64,000 nucleotides of DNA, taken from the NCBI RefSeq assembly GCF_018889995.1, contig NZ_CP076547.1, forward strand, positions 310,001-374,000, written 5' to 3'. The translations under genes and the position numbers were made by a program. The stretch is from Subtercola sp. PAMC28395 (GTDB lineage Bacteria > Actinomycetota > Actinomycetes > Actinomycetales > Microbacteriaceae). Numbering within the stretch: the stretch's first letter is position 1; each line of letters opens with the position of its first letter. Positions 45,971 through 55,153 of this stretch are shown here, in pieces. Below the pieces are notes generated by a model. It worked only from the letters and a program-made list of their open reading frames with translations, was not told where the DNA came from and did not search any database.

Positions 45971-47692
45971 CTAGACGTGAGGAACGAAAGCCTGCCAGGC
46001 CAGGCGACGCGAGGCGCGCGGGTCTGATTCCACTCGGTCGACCGCGTCGATGATGAGCGTGCGGCGGGATTCCTCCTCGTAGCGTGGCCACCGAGGGCGT
46101 GACCGGTCCGGGCCCGACTCCTCAGCGTTCGGAGCGGCAACCGCCCCACCACGCTCACCATCCCGCGCGGCCGCATTCGGAGCGGCAACCGCCACACCGC
46201 GCCCACCGTTCCACGCGTCCGCGTTGGGATCGCCCTCGTAGGCGAACGCACTCCACCACCGACGCATGCGGGCTCCCGAACGCAGGAACGACCTCCGCCC
46301 GCCCAGCAGTGTCATCGTGCGGCCGAAGGCCCCGTGCATCCGGTCGAACAGCGCGAAGAGCTCGATGCCGTGCGTCGCGTCGAACCCGGCCAGGCGCACC
46401 AGGCGCGGAGCCAGGTCGAAACGGTAGAAGTACACCGGCGCGAACCGGGAGTGACGCTCGGCGACCTTCACGGTGGGGTACCAGAAGGCATAGTCGCCAC
46501 CGAAGTCAGCCGCCGGGCGTTTCTCGGGCAGGCCCGGGTACTCGGCCTTGATGGCCTTGCGCGCCTTCTTCTTCGTCTTGGAGAAGATCGCCCGGATGCG
46601 CTTGGGCGTCGTCGCAAGAATGTCGAGTCGCCCGGTGAACAGAGACCCCTCGCGGTCGTTGGTACCGATGATGAGCGGCACCCGGTGCGCGTGGCCCGCC
46701 TTGAACGCGTCGAGTGGGCGCTCCGGCAGAAAGTCGCCATCGATGACCGGGCAGAGCGCGATCGTGCCGGGGTCGGTGTCTGGCGCCCGCATCGTGAGGG
46801 CATCGGTCGCTTTGACCAGGTCGCCCCAGTGGGCGTTCACGAGCATCTCTCCCGCGTCTTCTGCCGTGGTGTTCTCGACGCTGTCGTTCGCAATGCGTTC
46901 ACTGAGCAGCTCGACGAACTGGCCGGCCCAGACACGGGTGAGCTCGGGCGGATAGACCGCGTTCGTCGGCGAGCTCTGGGCGATCGCGCGCGCGAAGAGC
47001 CCGGCGGCCGACGGCACGGTCATCAGCGTCGTCACCGCGTTGGCGCCGGCAGACTCGCCGAACAGCGTCACTGAATCCGGGTCACCGCCGAACGCCCGGA
47101 TGTTCGACTGAACCCACTGCAGCGCCGCAACGCAGTCCTTCAGCCCGAGGTTGTTCTCGATCGGGCGGTCGGGACTCGAGTAGGCCGTGAAGTCGAGAAA
47201 CCCGAGCGCGCCCAGTCGGTAGTTGATGCTGACATACACGACGTTGCCGTCACGCGCGAGGGTGTCACCGTTTCGTGGCACCTCGGCAGACGACCCCACG
47301 CTGTAGGCCCCGCCGTGAATGAAGACCATGACAGGCAGCAGCGGGGAAACGGGTGCGTCGTGCACGGCCTCAGACTCCGGATGCCCGGCCGACGCACCCC
47401 GCACAGGCCGCACCACGTTGAGCGTCAGGCAGTCCTCGCTCATGGTGGCGTTCTTCGCCGCACCGATGAAGTTGCCCTCGCGCGACTGCGGCGAGACGTG
47501 GCCGAAGTGCCGGGCATCCTGTACGCCAGTGAACGGCAGCGGAGGCCGGGGAGCCCTGAACCGCAGCGCACCGACCGGCGGCTCGGCGTAGGCGATGCCA
47601 CGCCAGGTTTCGATGCCGCGTTCGCGTACCCCTCGCACGACGCCCTGGGCCGTCTCGATCTCGAGGTCGTTGCGCAGAACCGAAGTCGACAT
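45971..47692 (-). CDS. Carboxylesterase, type B (COesterase)
   Basis: A 573-residue alpha/beta hydrolase. The type B signature DSVTLFGESAGANAV holds the nucleophile Ser, FIHGGAYSVGSS is the oxyanion region, and DATHGIELFALF supplies His. N-terminal EDCLTLNVVRP is also typical. It lacks a signal peptide. Near residues 505-540 there are two copies of a GGxVAVAAPNA-like unit, an unusual insertion that appears to be an internal duplication. Confidence 0.9.
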   Translation of the reverse strand: MSTSVLRNDLEIETAQGVVRGVRERGIETWRGIAYAEPPVGALRFRAPRPPLPFTGVQDARHFGHVSPQSREGNFIGAAKNATMSEDCLTLNVVRPVRGASAGHPESEAVHDAPVSPLLPVMVFIHGGAYSVGSSAEVPRNGDTLARDGNVVYVSINYRLGALGFLDFTAYSSPDRPIENNLGLKDCVAALQWVQSNIRAFGGDPDSVTLFGESAGANAVTTLMTVPSAAGLFARAIAQSSPTNAVYPPELTRVWAGQFVELLSERIANDSVENTTAEDAGEMLVNAHWGDLVKATDALTMRAPDTDPGTIALCPVIDGDFLPERPLDAFKAGHAHRVPLIIGTNDREGSLFTGRLDILATTPKRIRAIFSKTKKKARKAIKAEYPGLPEKRPAADFGGDYAFWYPTVKVAERHSRFAPVYFYRFDLAPRLVRLAGFDATHGIELFALFDRMHGAFGRTMTLLGGRRSFLRSGARMRRWWSAFAYEGDPNADAWNGGRGVAVAAPNAAARDGERGGAVAAPNAEESGPDRSRPRWPRYEEESRRTLIIDAVDRVESDPRASRRLAWQAFVPHV

Positions 47693-47800
47693 GATGCGAT
47701 GCTAACGCGCGAAGGTGAAGGGCAGGCGAACCGATGCGCCCGAGCTGCAGGCGAACGCAAGCACCAGCGAGGTCGAAGACCGGTGCGGCGCGCGGGCAGA

Positions 47801-48511
47801 CTACTCGAGGATGAACTGTGCGGAGTCCTTCGAGGTGATGCCGTCGACGGAGACCTTGAGGTGATACGACGCCCCACCGGAGGGAACTGAGACCGGAGCA
47901 GCATCGCACGCAGCCTTGTTCGACCGGACGCGGCCCCACCCGAAGGGCGTCGCCGAAACCGTCTGCCCCGGTGCGAGCATCGCCAGGGTGTCAGCGGCGC
48001 CGGTCTGGCAGTCGGTCGAGGTCCAGTACACCTCCGAGCCGCTGGTGATCGTGTACACCTGCTTCGAGGTGCCGGCGTTGATTGTGCACGGGTCGGAGCC
48101 GGTGTTCGTCAGGGTGAAGGAGAGCTGCGGCTGTGACCCGCTCGAGTAGTCGTTGGAGTCGGTCTTCGGTGTGACGGTGATGTTGCCAGCCGCACAGGCC
48201 ACCGAGCCGTCAGCCGCAGCGGGCGCAGGAGCGGGCGTCGCTGCTGCAGAGGGGGCAGGGGCCGCCGCCGGCGACAGGCTGGCCGAGTCTGCGGCGGCCG
48301 TCGAAGAAGACGCTGTCGGTGCGACGGACGCAGCAGCGGAGCCGGTCTGTGCGGGAGCTCCGCTGGGCGAGCCCGAACCAGATCCGGGCCGGAAGACGAT
48401 CAGCAGAACGATCACGATCACCGCGAGCAGTCCGAGCAGAACGACGAACCGGCGACGCCGGTACACCCTCGCCGACGGGCGTCGACGAGGTGAACCTGCG
48501 GCAGAAGACAT
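47801..48511 (-). CDS. Membrane-anchored protein with Ala/Pro/Ser linker and beta-sandwich domain
   Basis: A 236-residue protein starting MSSAAGSPRRRPSARVYRRR. A basic N-terminus and one membrane helix (RFVVLLGLLAVIVIVLLIVF, ~22-41) place the rest outside. A ~75-residue A/S/P/T linker leads to an Ig-like or DUF4232-like beta domain (ITVTPKTDSNDY ... LSFTLTNTGSDPCTINAGTS) with cysteines probably paired. The ATG 48511 has GGAG only one base upstream, so initiation may be leaderless. Function unknown. Confidence 0.7.
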   Translation of the reverse strand: MSSAAGSPRRRPSARVYRRRRFVVLLGLLAVIVIVLLIVFRPGSGSGSPSGAPAQTGSAAASVAPTASSSTAAADSASLSPAAAPAPSAAATPAPAPAAADGSVACAAGNITVTPKTDSNDYSSGSQPQLSFTLTNTGSDPCTINAGTSKQVYTITSGSEVYWTSTDCQTGAADTLAMLAPGQTVSATPFGWGRVRSNKAACDAAPVSVPSGGASYHLKVSVDGITSKDSAQFILE

Positions 48512-48536
48512 GCTCCTAGAATACCGGGGGGCTTCT

Positions 48537-50225
48537 TCAGCCGACGGCGTTGGCTGCCGAAAGCCGCAGCACGGCCGTGCGAGCCCGCTGGGCCGACGTC
48601 GCGGCGACGGCCGCCCGCGCAAGCTCCTGGGCTTCAGCCATCGTGTGGCGCGCGAGTTCGGCGCGCACATCGGCGAGCGCAGCGGGCGTCATCGAGAGCG
48701 TCGTGACCCCGAGCCCCACCAGCACCACGGCGAGCGACGGGTCGGCCGCAGCTTCTCCGCACACACCCACGGGCTTGCCCGCGTCGCGGCCGGCTCTGCC
48801 GAGCATCCCCACCAGTCGCAGCACCGCCGGGTGCCACGGGTCCTGCAGGTTCGCCACCGAGCCGAGCAGGCGGTCGGCCGCGAGGGTGTACTGCGTGAGG
48901 TCGTTGGTGCCGATGCTCACGAAGTCGGCCGTTTCGAAGATCTGGTCGGCCACGAGCGCCGACGACGGCACCTCTGCCATGACGCCCGCGACCCGGATGC
49001 CCGCCTCCCGTGCCAGCGAGACGAAGTACTCGGTGTCGTCACTGTCGGCGATCATCGGCGCCATGACCCAGAGCTCGACCCGGTCACCCGGAGCGGCCGA
49101 GTCGTTCACCGCGGACTCCGCCAGAGCCAGCGCGGCGAGCTGGTCGGTGAGGATCTGCTCGCTCGCCCGAAGGGCACGGATGCCCCGCAGACCCAGCGCC
49201 GGGTTCTCCTCCTTCTCGTCGTTCAGAAAGCTCAGCGGCTTGTCGGCACCCGCGTCGAGCACGCGCACGACGACCTTCTTGCCGGCGAAGGCTCGCAGCA
49301 TCCGTTCGTATTCCCGCAGCTGCGTTTCGACGGAGGGCGCCTCGGTCGCATCGAGAAAGAGGAACTCCGTGCGGAACAACCCCACACCCTCAGCGCCCGC
49401 AGCAAGTGCTTCGTCGGCGCCATCTGCCGAGCCGAGGTTCGCGAGCAGCGGCACGAGCGTGCCGTCGGCCAGCGCTCCGGGTGTAAGCGGCGCTGAAGCC
49501 ACAGCCAGCCGCTCGGCGATACGGATGTTCGCCTGCTCGATCTCAGAATCCGACGGTGTGGTGCGCACGGTGCTGGCTCCAGCATCCAGAATCACCAGCG
49601 TGCCATCGGCCAGCTCTTCTGCACCCTCGACGCCGACGATCGCCGGGATCGACTTCGACCGGGCGAGAATGGCGGTGTGCGAGGTCGGGCCGCCCTCGCG
49701 GGTGATGAGCCCGATGACCTTCGCCAGGTCGAGCAGTGCGGTGTCGGCCGGTGCAAGGTCGTGCGCCACGAGAATGAACGGCGCGTCTGACTCGGGAACG
49801 CCGGGTGCTGCCACCCCCCGGAGCTTCGCGATGATGCGCTGCGAGACGTCGTCGAGGTCGGTCGCGCGCTCGGCCATGTAGCCGCCCATCTGCAGCAGCA
49901 GGTCACGAAAATTGGCGAAGGCCTCGAACACGGCCCGGTCGGCCGACTTGTGGTTTGAGAGACGTTCTTCGATGTCGTCGACCAGCGTCGGGTCCTGGGC
50001 CATCAGGGCCTGGGCACCCAGCACATCCTGCGCCTCACCCCCGGCCTTCTCGCCGCGGGCTTCGAGGTCGGCTGCAACGTGGGCGAGCGCCACCTTGACC
50101 CGGGCGAACTCGTCGGCCGGTGACGCCTGGCTGATGTCGTCTGCCGGTTCGGGCAACGGCTCAGGCATCCGCAGTATCGAACCGACAGAAAGGCCCCGAC
50201 CGACACCGACTCCGTGCAACAGCAT
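48537..50225 (-). CDS. ptsI: PTS enzyme I (phosphoenolpyruvate-protein phosphotransferase)
   Basis: A 562-residue cytoplasmic protein that passes phosphate from PEP to HPr. The phosphorylated His183 lies in GGPTSHTAILAR, the PEP-domain signature is FVSIGTNDLTQYTLAADR, and the catalytic Cys is in GVCGEAAADP. ATG 50225 follows AAGGAG; the longer frame adds no family sequence. No HPr or EII gene lies in the window, and the sugar transporters here are ABC-type. Confidence 0.93.
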   Translation of the reverse strand: MLLHGVGVGRGLSVGSILRMPEPLPEPADDISQASPADEFARVKVALAHVAADLEARGEKAGGEAQDVLGAQALMAQDPTLVDDIEERLSNHKSADRAVFEAFANFRDLLLQMGGYMAERATDLDDVSQRIIAKLRGVAAPGVPESDAPFILVAHDLAPADTALLDLAKVIGLITREGGPTSHTAILARSKSIPAIVGVEGAEELADGTLVILDAGASTVRTTPSDSEIEQANIRIAERLAVASAPLTPGALADGTLVPLLANLGSADGADEALAAGAEGVGLFRTEFLFLDATEAPSVETQLREYERMLRAFAGKKVVVRVLDAGADKPLSFLNDEKEENPALGLRGIRALRASEQILTDQLAALALAESAVNDSAAPGDRVELWVMAPMIADSDDTEYFVSLAREAGIRVAGVMAEVPSSALVADQIFETADFVSIGTNDLTQYTLAADRLLGSVANLQDPWHPAVLRLVGMLGRAGRDAGKPVGVCGEAAADPSLAVVLVGLGVTTLSMTPAALADVRAELARHTMAEAQELARAAVAATSAQRARTAVLRLSAANAVG

Positions 50226-50326
50226 TGTGGTACTCCTTCTGGCAACCCGCACTCCCGATCAAGAATAGACCGCACGAGGGCTGCGAGCCCTGTGTTCTTC
50301 GAGCACACGGCGGGATAATGTGAACC

Positions 50327-51973
50327 ATGCTCAAACACCCCGCACCGCTTCGCCGGCAGCAGTTGCGGCAGGCCGCACTCCGCGTCGCCACCGCTGGGGT
50401 CACGGCGTTCTACAGCGTGTATCGGCTGCACCCGGCGCTCTGGCGCTTCACCGCCCGGCACTACCAGCCGTCGTTCGAGCGCTTCGCGAGAATCAACGCA
50501 TGGATGATCTGCCAGCAGGCCTATCTCGATGTTCCGGCGTACCGGCAGTACCAGAACGAGACCGGATTCCGTTTTCGCTGGTGGAGACTCGGCGCGTACA
50601 CCCCCACCTCGAAGAAGGAGTACGTCGACCGATTCCCCGAGCCCTCGAGGTGTTGGAACGGTGAGATCGTCACCGTCGGCACGGTCGTCGACGAGTCGAG
50701 TGGTTCGAGCGGTAGGCCCTACAACTGGATGCGCTCCAAGCGTGAACTCGCCACCGTGCACAAGAACGTGGCCGGGTACATCACGCTGCTCTTCGGCTCT
50801 CGAAAGCTGTTCTGCATCAACGCCTTCTCGATGGGCGCCTGGGCCACAGGCACCAACACGGGGCTTGCGATGTCGAAGGTCGCCATGGTGAAGAACACCG
50901 GCCCCGACATCGACAAGATCGTCGACACCCTGCGGCACTTCGGTCCGGGCTACACCTATCTCGTCAGCGCCTACCCGCCTTTTCTCAAGCACCTGCGCGA
51001 CCGGCTCGATGCCGAGGGCTTCGACTGGGATGCGTTCGACCTCAACGGCTTCGTCGGCGGCGAAGCCCTGACCGAAGGCCTCCGCGACTACATCGAGCAG
51101 CGGTTCTCCCGGGTGTATTCGGGGTACGGGGCCTCTGACCTGACAATCGGAATGGCGGGCGAGAGCGACCTCTCGGTCTGGCTTCGCCGGAGCCTGGTCG
51201 CCAACCCGGCGCTGCGCTCCCTCGTGCTCGGTGACGGCGAGGAACGCACCCCGATGATCTTCCAGTACAACCCGCTCGAGACCTACCTCGAGACCACCGA
51301 CGCCGGTGAACTGCTCGTCACCCTCAACTCGACCGCGATCATGAGCCCCAAGGTGCGATACAACATCGGCGACGAAGCCTCGATCGTCACGTTCCCCGAG
51401 ATGCAGGGCTACGTCAGCCAGTTCCCGAGGCTCGCCCTCGCCTTCGAGCGGGCTTTCGCCATCCAGCGCATGAAGCTGCCCTTCGTGCTGCTCTTCGGCC
51501 GCAAGGATTCGACGATCTCCTACATGGGCGCGAACATCTACCCCCTCGATGTGGAGAACGGCCTGTACCTCGGCAACCCCTACGCCTACGCGATCGAGTC
51601 GTTCAAGCTGAGCCTGCTCGACATCGGCGACCTCGAACAGCGGCCGGTCATCCACTTGCAGCTGCGGGCCGATGCGGAGCTCGACGAGCGGGCCGTCGCC
51701 GAACTGCGGGAGCGATCTGCCGCGGGAGTGCTCGCGCACCTGGCCAGCGTGTCGCGAGACATCGCTCAGTCGCTCGCAGAAGACCCGACCGCCTCTGACG
51801 TTCGCATCGAGGTGCACGAGCACGGCACCGGGGTGTTCGCCGGCGGGTCGAGCAAGATCAAGAACGTGTACCTGGTGGACGCGGATGATCGGGGTGCAGT
51901 CGTGCAGCCGGCCAGAACCGGGCCGCGCTCAGGAGGCCCGGAGGCCGGGCCAGGGGGCGGGGCCGTTGACTGA
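50327..51973 (+). CDS. PaaK/CapK-like adenylate-forming enzyme
   Basis: A 548-residue protein related to phenylacetate-CoA ligase and CapK/F390 synthetase. The phosphate loop is VDESSGSSGRPYNW, the middle motif GYGASDLTIGMA matches the aromatic-carboxylate branch, and VRYNIGDEASIV corresponds to the A8 region. It is ~100 residues longer than PaaK. It should adenylate a carboxylic acid and pass it to CoA or another acceptor. It is the first of five genes coupled by stop/start overlaps, so its product is probably used by the following enzymes. Confidence 0.75.
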   Translation: MLKHPAPLRRQQLRQAALRVATAGVTAFYSVYRLHPALWRFTARHYQPSFERFARINAWMICQQAYLDVPAYRQYQNETGFRFRWWRLGAYTPTSKKEYVDRFPEPSRCWNGEIVTVGTVVDESSGSSGRPYNWMRSKRELATVHKNVAGYITLLFGSRKLFCINAFSMGAWATGTNTGLAMSKVAMVKNTGPDIDKIVDTLRHFGPGYTYLVSAYPPFLKHLRDRLDAEGFDWDAFDLNGFVGGEALTEGLRDYIEQRFSRVYSGYGASDLTIGMAGESDLSVWLRRSLVANPALRSLVLGDGEERTPMIFQYNPLETYLETTDAGELLVTLNSTAIMSPKVRYNIGDEASIVTFPEMQGYVSQFPRLALAFERAFAIQRMKLPFVLLFGRKDSTISYMGANIYPLDVENGLYLGNPYAYAIESFKLSLLDIGDLEQRPVIHLQLRADAELDERAVAELRERSAAGVLAHLASVSRDIAQSLAEDPTASDVRIEVHEHGTGVFAGGSSKIKNVYLVDADDRGAVVQPARTGPRSGGPEAGPGGGAVD

Positions 51974-52878
51974 TGCGAACCACTGATTTCTCGAAGGCAC
52001 CTGTACAGGCGAGGGCCGGTGCGATCCTTGTCGCCGAGCAAGTGCGGGGTTCCGGCGAGAGCCCGCACTCGGTTGCCAGACGCGCGCGCGTCGAGCGTGG
52101 ATTCGTCTGGCATAAGCGCTTTCGGCGCGGCGGCCCGGGCGGTGACCGGCGCGTCGGCGTGATCGTCTGTTTCGAGACTGCAGCCGACGCAGAATCGTTT
52201 GCTGCGACGCTGAACCGGCCGCCGCGCGCAACCTTCACCGCGAACTCATCACCTCTGGAGCTCCGGCCACCTGTGAAGGAGGGATGGATCGCTCGCGTGT
52301 TGAATGCGGAGCCCAGCGGCTACAGCAACGGCGTGTGGCGGGCGGAGGCAAACGTCATGGCGCACATCGAGCACTTCACTCCGACGTCAGTTGAGCAAGC
52401 CCACGGCGCGACCCCGCCAAGAGTGGCAACGCCGGGGTCGTCTCGGTCACACCCCTCCTCCGGCCACACCGAACACGAGCTCCGACCGCTCAGCGATGCG
52501 CACGCCATGTTCATCGGGGCGACCAAATACCGCGGGCTCGGTTCGTGGCTGGTGCTGTCGCGCACGTGGTACCCCATGGTCGTCCGCATGAAGCACCTTC
52601 GCGGCTACGTCTGGCACACCGTGTACTGGGAGGCCCCGTTCACGCTCGGCACCCTGGCGTTCTTCGGAACCCGTGACGAGCTGCTCAGTTTTGCGAGGCT
52701 GCCGGCCCACCGCCAGCTCATGCAGTGGATCACCGCTGGCACTCGAAACGGAACCGGCGGGTACATCCGCATCCACACCTCATTGCCAGACGCGCCGGCA
52801 GAAGCCGCATCGCCCGGAGTGGCATCGTCGGAAACAGAACCCGCACCAGCCTCGCCGCCCGGAGGTGACGACCGGTGA
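51973..52878 (+). CDS. Uncharacterised two-part protein of the coupled operon
   Basis: A 301-residue protein whose ATG overlaps the ligase stop (TGATG). The second half (MFIGATKYRGLGSWLVLSRT, then GYVWHTVYWEAP, TLAFFGTRDELLSFARL, HRQLMQW) resembles the spheroidene-monooxygenase-like/antibiotic monooxygenase ferredoxin fold. The first half (VIVCFETAADAESFAATLN, WIARVLNAEPSGYSNGVWRA) may be a second, diverged copy. The linker is low-complexity. Function is not known. Confidence 0.6.
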   Translation: MRTTDFSKAPVQARAGAILVAEQVRGSGESPHSVARRARVERGFVWHKRFRRGGPGGDRRVGVIVCFETAADAESFAATLNRPPRATFTANSSPLELRPPVKEGWIARVLNAEPSGYSNGVWRAEANVMAHIEHFTPTSVEQAHGATPPRVATPGSSRSHPSSGHTEHELRPLSDAHAMFIGATKYRGLGSWLVLSRTWYPMVVRMKHLRGYVWHTVYWEAPFTLGTLAFFGTRDELLSFARLPAHRQLMQWITAGTRNGTGGYIRIHTSLPDAPAEAASPGVASSETEPAPASPPGGDDR

Positions 52879-54020
52879 ACGCGGTCACTGTCGAGCGGGT
52901 GAGCAGCGAGAGACAACTCCGTGAATTCGTCGCGATGCCGCTGCGGGTACAGCCGCAGGACCTCGCTGTGCCGTTGCTCGAGTCGAGCATCCGGTCGTGG
53001 CACAGGGGCACCAGCCCCCACCCCGAGCCGGTGGAGCTCGTGATCGCCCGTGACGCCGGGGGCGACGTTGTCGGCCGCAGCACGCTGCACACCGATGCGC
53101 GCCTCGACGCGAAGCTCGGCGAGAAGCTGCTGCTCTTCGGCGCGACCGAGTTCCGCGACGGCGAAGCGGCGAGCGCCCTCTTCGAATACTTCACTGTGCG
53201 GGCAACGGGCTCGGGTACGGGCACAGGCACGGGCACACCACCATCGACCCCGTTCGACGCCCTCTTCGGCCCGGTCTCCCTCCTGCCGAACCAGGCTGGC
53301 GGAGTGGTCACCTCGGGGTTCGAGCAACGCGGATTCATCGATTCGGCCTGGAACGAGGAGTGGGTTCCTCTTGTCTACGAGGCTGAGGGGTTCGAGCGCT
53401 GGGGCGAGGCCGACACCTGGGTCGTCGACGTCACGCAGGCGAATGCTGTCGCTCCACGCGCGGCAGAGTGGGCCGAAGCCGGGCTCATGCTCGAATACGG
53501 CTCGAAGCGGCGCGTGTCGCGGCTGATCCCCGAACTGCTCACCCTGCTCAACGCCTCATTCGCCCAGCTGCCGTACTACACGCAGATCACCCCGGCAGAG
53601 ATGGCGGCCGCGACCGATGGGCTGGCGTTCCTGCTCGACGAGAAGCTGCTTCTGCTGGCCAGGGATGCCCGATCATCCGTGCCCGTGGCGTTCGTGCTGG
53701 TCATCCCCGACATCACCGAGTTCGTGCAGAAGGTGGGCGGCCGTCTTTCTGGCCTTCGGCAGGTGCAACTGCTGCTCACGCGCCAGAAATACCGAACGGA
53801 TGCTGTGCTCGTCATTCAGGGAACAGAACCCAGCCGGCAGGGCCAGGGCATTCTCACGCTGCTCAGTCGCCAGCTGCAGGCGAATCTCGCCGAAGCCGGC
53901 TATTCGACGTTGCGCTCGACGTACGTGGCGCGCAGCAATTTCGGCTCGACAGCGCAGTTCTCCAGATTTGGCGGTCGCCCGCTGCACGGCTATACGTTCT
54001 ACCGGAAGGGGCTGCGATGA
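52875..54020 (+). CDS. GNAT-fold N-acyltransferase-like protein
   Basis: A 381-residue protein starting at a GTG that overlaps the previous stop. The C-terminal ~170 residues look like a GNAT domain: VAFVLVIPDITEFVQ, then VIQGTEPSRQGQGILTLLSR as the acyl-CoA loop (R-Q-G-Q-G) and STLRSTYVARSNFGSTAQFS. The N-terminal half is a second alpha/beta domain carrying a GTGTGTGT insert. It could acylate an intermediate using the CoA thioester made by the PaaK-like enzyme. Confidence 0.65.
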   Translation: MNAVTVERVSSERQLREFVAMPLRVQPQDLAVPLLESSIRSWHRGTSPHPEPVELVIARDAGGDVVGRSTLHTDARLDAKLGEKLLLFGATEFRDGEAASALFEYFTVRATGSGTGTGTGTPPSTPFDALFGPVSLLPNQAGGVVTSGFEQRGFIDSAWNEEWVPLVYEAEGFERWGEADTWVVDVTQANAVAPRAAEWAEAGLMLEYGSKRRVSRLIPELLTLLNASFAQLPYYTQITPAEMAAATDGLAFLLDEKLLLLARDARSSVPVAFVLVIPDITEFVQKVGGRLSGLRQVQLLLTRQKYRTDAVLVIQGTEPSRQGQGILTLLSRQLQANLAEAGYSTLRSTYVARSNFGSTAQFSRFGGRPLHGYTFYRKGLR

Positions 54021-55153
54021 GCACGACGCTCGATGACCTGATTCTGCTGGCGAGCCGCGCGCCGTCGGCACACAACACGCAGCCGTGGTCTGCCCGCATC
54101 GTCTCCGAGACGTCTGTGGAGGTCTCGGTGGTGCCCAGCCGCACCCTGCCGGCCGGCGACCCCAGTTTTCGGGACGTCGTGCTCGCGCTCGGCGCCTGGG
54201 TCGAGAGTTTCGCGATCGGCGCTTCTGAGCTCGGGTTCGGCGTCTCGGTCGAGGCGCTCCCTGCCCTCGAGCGGCTGGAGGAGCTGCCTGTCGTGGGTCG
54301 AGCCGACCCCTCGTCCCCTGTGCTCAGGGTGTCGCTCGAGCCGCACCGTGCGGGTGTGCCAGGTGCCCCGGTCGAGGCGCGGTCGTTCAGCGCCGACGAT
54401 GTTCGCCAGAGGGGTGTGTTCCGCGGGCGGCTCGCCGGGCATCCGGAGACCTGGGACGACCTCGTCGACGTCGACCTGCCACCGTGGCTCACTGTTCGGC
54501 GGCTCGACGATCGCGCTATGGCGTACCTCAGCCGGCTCGGCATCGCGTTCACAGCGTCGCGGCCGAGCGTGGCGAAGGAGCTGCTCTCGTGGCTGCGGCT
54601 CGACCCGAAGCACCCGAGATACCGGCTCGACGGAATGACGGATGTGATGCTCGGCATGCCGCGGCCCCTGGCGAGGCTGGCGGCCCCTGCCACGCGGCGA
54701 CGGCACCTGCGCGACCCGATGCTGGCTGTGGCCGGGGTCATCGGCGGGGCTTCGGAGTCGCTCGAGCGCGCCCGGAGCCTCCGGCCCCTCGACCTCTCGC
54801 TCGCCGAGAGGTCGCCTGACTCCCCCACCCATCTCGTGCTTGTCGCCAATGCGCGTCTCGCGGTTCTCGACGACGCACCCCGCGTCACCGCTGCGATGGA
54901 CAGCTCGATCGGCATCGCCGAACCCGATGTGCTCGACGCGGGCCGGGTGCTGCAGCGCCTCTGGCTGCACGCGCACACCCGGGGACTCGCGGTGTCACCG
55001 CATTCCGAGCTGATCGACTCGCCACTCGCGCATGGGCTGCTGCGAAAGCGGCTCTCGCTCGGTCGCAGTGACGTGGCGCTGGCCGTCTTCAGCGTGGGCG
55101 TGCCGACCGGAGAAGTGCCACGGTCGCCGCGACTGACAGACTTCGTGTCATGA
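54017..55153 (+). CDS. Nitroreductase-like flavoprotein
   Basis: A 378-residue protein. RAPSAHNTQPWSARI at residues ~14-28 is the FMN-binding motif of the Acg/nitroreductase-like branch known from mycobacteria, and RVLQRLWLHAHTRGLAVSPH fits the C-terminal half. The duplicated nitroreductase fold would explain the length. ATGA overlap with the GNAT-like gene. It may carry out a redox step on an operon intermediate or sequester FMN. Confidence 0.7.
   Translation: MSTTLDDLILLASRAPSAHNTQPWSARIVSETSVEVSVVPSRTLPAGDPSFRDVVLALGAWVESFAIGASELGFGVSVEALPALERLEELPVVGRADPSSPVLRVSLEPHRAGVPGAPVEARSFSADDVRQRGVFRGRLAGHPETWDDLVDVDLPPWLTVRRLDDRAMAYLSRLGIAFTASRPSVAKELLSWLRLDPKHPRYRLDGMTDVMLGMPRPLARLAAPATRRRHLRDPMLAVAGVIGGASESLERARSLRPLDLSLAERSPDSPTHLVLVANARLAVLDDAPRVTAAMDSSIGIAEPDVLDAGRVLQRLWLHAHTRGLAVSPHSELIDSPLAHGLLRKRLSLGRSDVALAVFSVGVPTGEVPRSPRLTDFVS

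Noticed and set aside
45667..46251. 194-residue minus-strand frame
   Set aside because: It spans the radA end, repeat-rich gap and esterase end with no domain; the repeats create an open frame by composition.
50003..51823. 606-residue minus-strand open frame
   Set aside because: It is a shadow of ptsI's start and the PaaK-like gene; its composition (Glu/Val/Arg-rich, no family motif) is typical of antisense frames in high-GC DNA.
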